Part shown: in pieces, positions 5,162-6,398 of the stretch
Numbering within the stretch: position 1 is the first letter of the stretch
How the letters are laid out: every line of letters begins with the position of its first letter
Origin: CAKRHR01 sp964423195
GTDB taxonomy: Bacteria > Bacillota > Clostridia > Lachnospirales > Lachnospiraceae
Direction of reading: 5' to 3'
DNA: 6,398 nt
NCBI GenBank assembly: GCA_964423195.1
Contig: CAYRDY010000107.1
Coordinates: 1 to 6,398 of the forward strand
The notes under the pieces: model-generated
What the model was told of the DNA's origin: nothing
The model's input: only the letters and a program-made list of their open reading frames with translations
Databases searched by the model: none
Made by a program: the position numbers and the translations under genes

Positions 5162-6256
5162 ATGTCAGAATTGAGGCAAACAAAGATCGAAGATTATAGG
5201 GGCGTCTGGGTATTCTGCGAGCAGCGCGGCGGCGAATTGATGACGACAGATTTTGAATTGATCTCCGAGGGCCGGAAACTGGCCGATGATCTGGGGACGG
5301 AGCTGTGCGGCGTTTTGCTGGGAGAAGATGTGGCGAAACTGGCAGGCGCGCTTGGCGGCTATGGCGCGGACAGAGTTTTGGTCTGCGAATCGCCGCTTTT
5401 GAGGGATTATACGACGGAGGGCTATGCCAAGGTGATCTGCGACCTTGTCAACGAGCGCAAGCCAGAGATTTTTCTGATCGGCGCGACAAATATCGGCCGG
5501 GATCTGGGACCGAGATGCGCGGCGAGGCTGCATACGGGACTGACGGCGGACTGTACGAGCCTGTTCGTCGATACCAGAAAATATCTGGAGTTTTTGTCGG
5601 AAAACAGCAATATCGACACGGATCCGGCGAAATATGACCTTGAGGCCAAAAATCTGAAGATGACGAGGCCGGCATTCGGCGGACATCTGATGGCGACGAT
5701 CATCTGTCCGCGCTTTCGTCCGCAGATGTCGACCGTGCGGCCGGGAGTGATGAAGAAGGCGGCGTTTGACGAGGAGAGAGCGAAGGCGGTGACCGTGGAA
5801 AAAGTCCGTTTCAGTCTCAGCGCGGCGGATATCCGCACGCGGGTGCTCTCTGTGGTCAAGGAGGCAAAGACAATGGTTGATCTGACGGGCGCGGACGTGA
5901 TTGTCTCTGTCGGCTTCGGGATCAGCAAAAATGTGGAAAAGGGGCTTGCGCTGGCCGGCGAACTGGCGGCCGTGCTCGGCGGTGTTGTCGGCGCCTCCAG
6001 GGCTGTGGTGGACGCCGGATGGCTCCCGGCTGATCACCAGGTCGGACAGACTGGCAAGACCGTGCGCCCTAAGATTTATGTGGCCTTAGGAATCTCCGGT
6101 GCGATCCAGCACAAAGCCGGTATGCAGGATTCTGAATGTATTATTGCGGTGAACAATAATGCCGACGCGCCGATTTTTGAGGTGGCGGATTACGGCATCT
6201 GCGGCGATCTCTTTGAAGTTTTGCCGTTAATGATTGAAGAAGCAAAAAGACTATGA
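5162..6256 (+). CDS. etfA: Electron transfer flavoprotein, alpha subunit
   Basis: Starting at ATG 5162 the protein has 364 residues. Residues about 11-215 form the N-terminal nucleotide-fold domain, with LIGATNIGRDLGPRCAARL (105-123), TGLTADCT (125-132), MTRPAFGG (167-174) and STVRPGVM (190-197). Residues about 225-364 form the FAD domain, with GASRAVVDAG (277-286), GQTGKTVRP (295-303), GISGAIQHKAGM (310-321) and NADAPIFEVADYG (333-345). There is no N-terminal ferredoxin domain, unlike the EtfA of some acetogen caffeyl-CoA reductases. Two points stand out. About 20 extra residues (138-162) sit between TADCT and MTRPAFGG. The usual GRG turn at the start of the FAD domain reads GFG (Phe252), and the usual NKD before APIF reads NNNAD. 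The arginine of GASR (Arg280) and the QTG and QH residues are kept, so FAD binding is expected. It ends the operon and pairs with EtfB. Confidence 0.95.
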   Translation: MSELRQTKIEDYRGVWVFCEQRGGELMTTDFELISEGRKLADDLGTELCGVLLGEDVAKLAGALGGYGADRVLVCESPLLRDYTTEGYAKVICDLVNERKPEIFLIGATNIGRDLGPRCAARLHTGLTADCTSLFVDTRKYLEFLSENSNIDTDPAKYDLEAKNLKMTRPAFGGHLMATIICPRFRPQMSTVRPGVMKKAAFDEERAKAVTVEKVRFSLSAADIRTRVLSVVKEAKTMVDLTGADVIVSVGFGISKNVEKGLALAGELAAVLGGVVGASRAVVDAGWLPADHQVGQTGKTVRPKIYVALGISGAIQHKAGMQDSECIIAVNNNADAPIFEVADYGICGDLFEVLPLMIEEAKRL

Positions 6257-6346
6257 TGGAATGGATAGAAAATGTGACGGTCGGTAAGGGACAGGAGAAT
6301 TTCGGCGGTGAAACTCATCTGTGTGCCGGACGTGCAATATCGGCGT

Positions 6347-6395
6347 CCCTCGGATGCGCTTGGTTCGCAACCGAGGGGGTTTTTAACTTTTTTTT
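6347..6395 (+). terminator. Strong intrinsic terminator of the operon
   Basis: CCCTCGG (6347-6353) pairs with CCGAGGG (6371-6377). After an A/A mismatch the stem continues TGCG (6355-6358) with CGCA (6366-6369), closing a 7-base loop. Two T-runs follow, T5 at 6380-6384 and T8 at 6388-6395. It lies 90 bases after the etfA stop and marks the end of the operon. The stretch 6257-6346 before it holds no convincing gene. Confidence 0.92.
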
Positions 6396-6398
6396 AAA

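Noticed and set aside
5165..6037. 290-codon minus-strand open frame
   Set aside because: Antisense shadow of etfA; the Arg/His/Gln-rich translation has no recognisable domain.
6328..6348. Antiterminator hairpin GGACG/CGTCC competing with the final terminator
   Set aside because: Only five base pairs with an 11-base loop, overlapping the much stronger terminator stem by two bases, so it is unlikely to compete.
6253..6398. Open frame overlapping the etfA stop (ATGA) and still open at the window edge, translating as MMEWIENVTVGKG and onward
   Set aside because: It has no ribosome site and no family resemblance, and it reads straight through the strong terminator hairpin and T-runs at 6347-6395. 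An ATGA overlap is a typical coupling arrangement, but here it is probably chance.

Overview
The window carries a compact operon for handling CoA thioesters in an anaerobic Firmicute. The likely source is a Clostridia-class gut-type bacterium (Lachnospiraceae or a relative). The evidence is strong AGGAGG-type ribosome sites, clostridial-type EtfB/EtfA, and a propionate/acetate CoA-transferase of the Clostridium propionicum type. The taxon is inferred from protein style only.

Layout. Positions 2-91 hold the last 29 codons of an unidentified upstream gene. It is followed by a probable terminator (144-182) and a gene-free stretch with a short GC-rich tandem repeat (232-313). A TetR-family regulator lies on the minus strand (413-1006). 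A 464-base divergent intergenic region (1007-1470) separates it from the plus-strand operon. This region holds a good sigma-A-type promoter (TTGAAA, 17 bases, CATAAT), palindromes of the form TGAAC-NN-GTTCA upstream of the promoter and just after the predicted transcription start, and a leader of about 160 nt with several hairpins. The operon then runs: class I CoA-transferase (1471-3030), acyl-CoA dehydrogenase (3179-4321), EtfB (4334-5134) and EtfA (5162-6256). It ends in a strong intrinsic terminator (6347-6395).

How the genes fit together. The CoA-transferase can move CoA from a donor such as acetyl-CoA, or from the pathway's own product, onto a carboxylic acid. The acyl-CoA dehydrogenase then interconverts the 2-enoyl-CoA and the saturated acyl-CoA, with EtfBA as electron carrier. 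EtfB looks like the clostridial NADH-linked, potentially electron-bifurcating kind. No thiolase, hydroxyacyl-CoA dehydrogenase, hydratase or dehydratase is present between the promoter and the terminator. The unit therefore looks like a stand-alone enoate-reduction (or acid-oxidation) module with its own TetR switch, comparable in logic to caffeate or aryl-acrylate reduction clusters, and not a complete butyrate operon. The substrate cannot be read from sequence.

Nothing here is a clearly new type of system. The points most worth a second look are the operator cluster, the structured leader, the isolated enoate-reduction gene set with unknown substrate, and unusual residues in EtfA.
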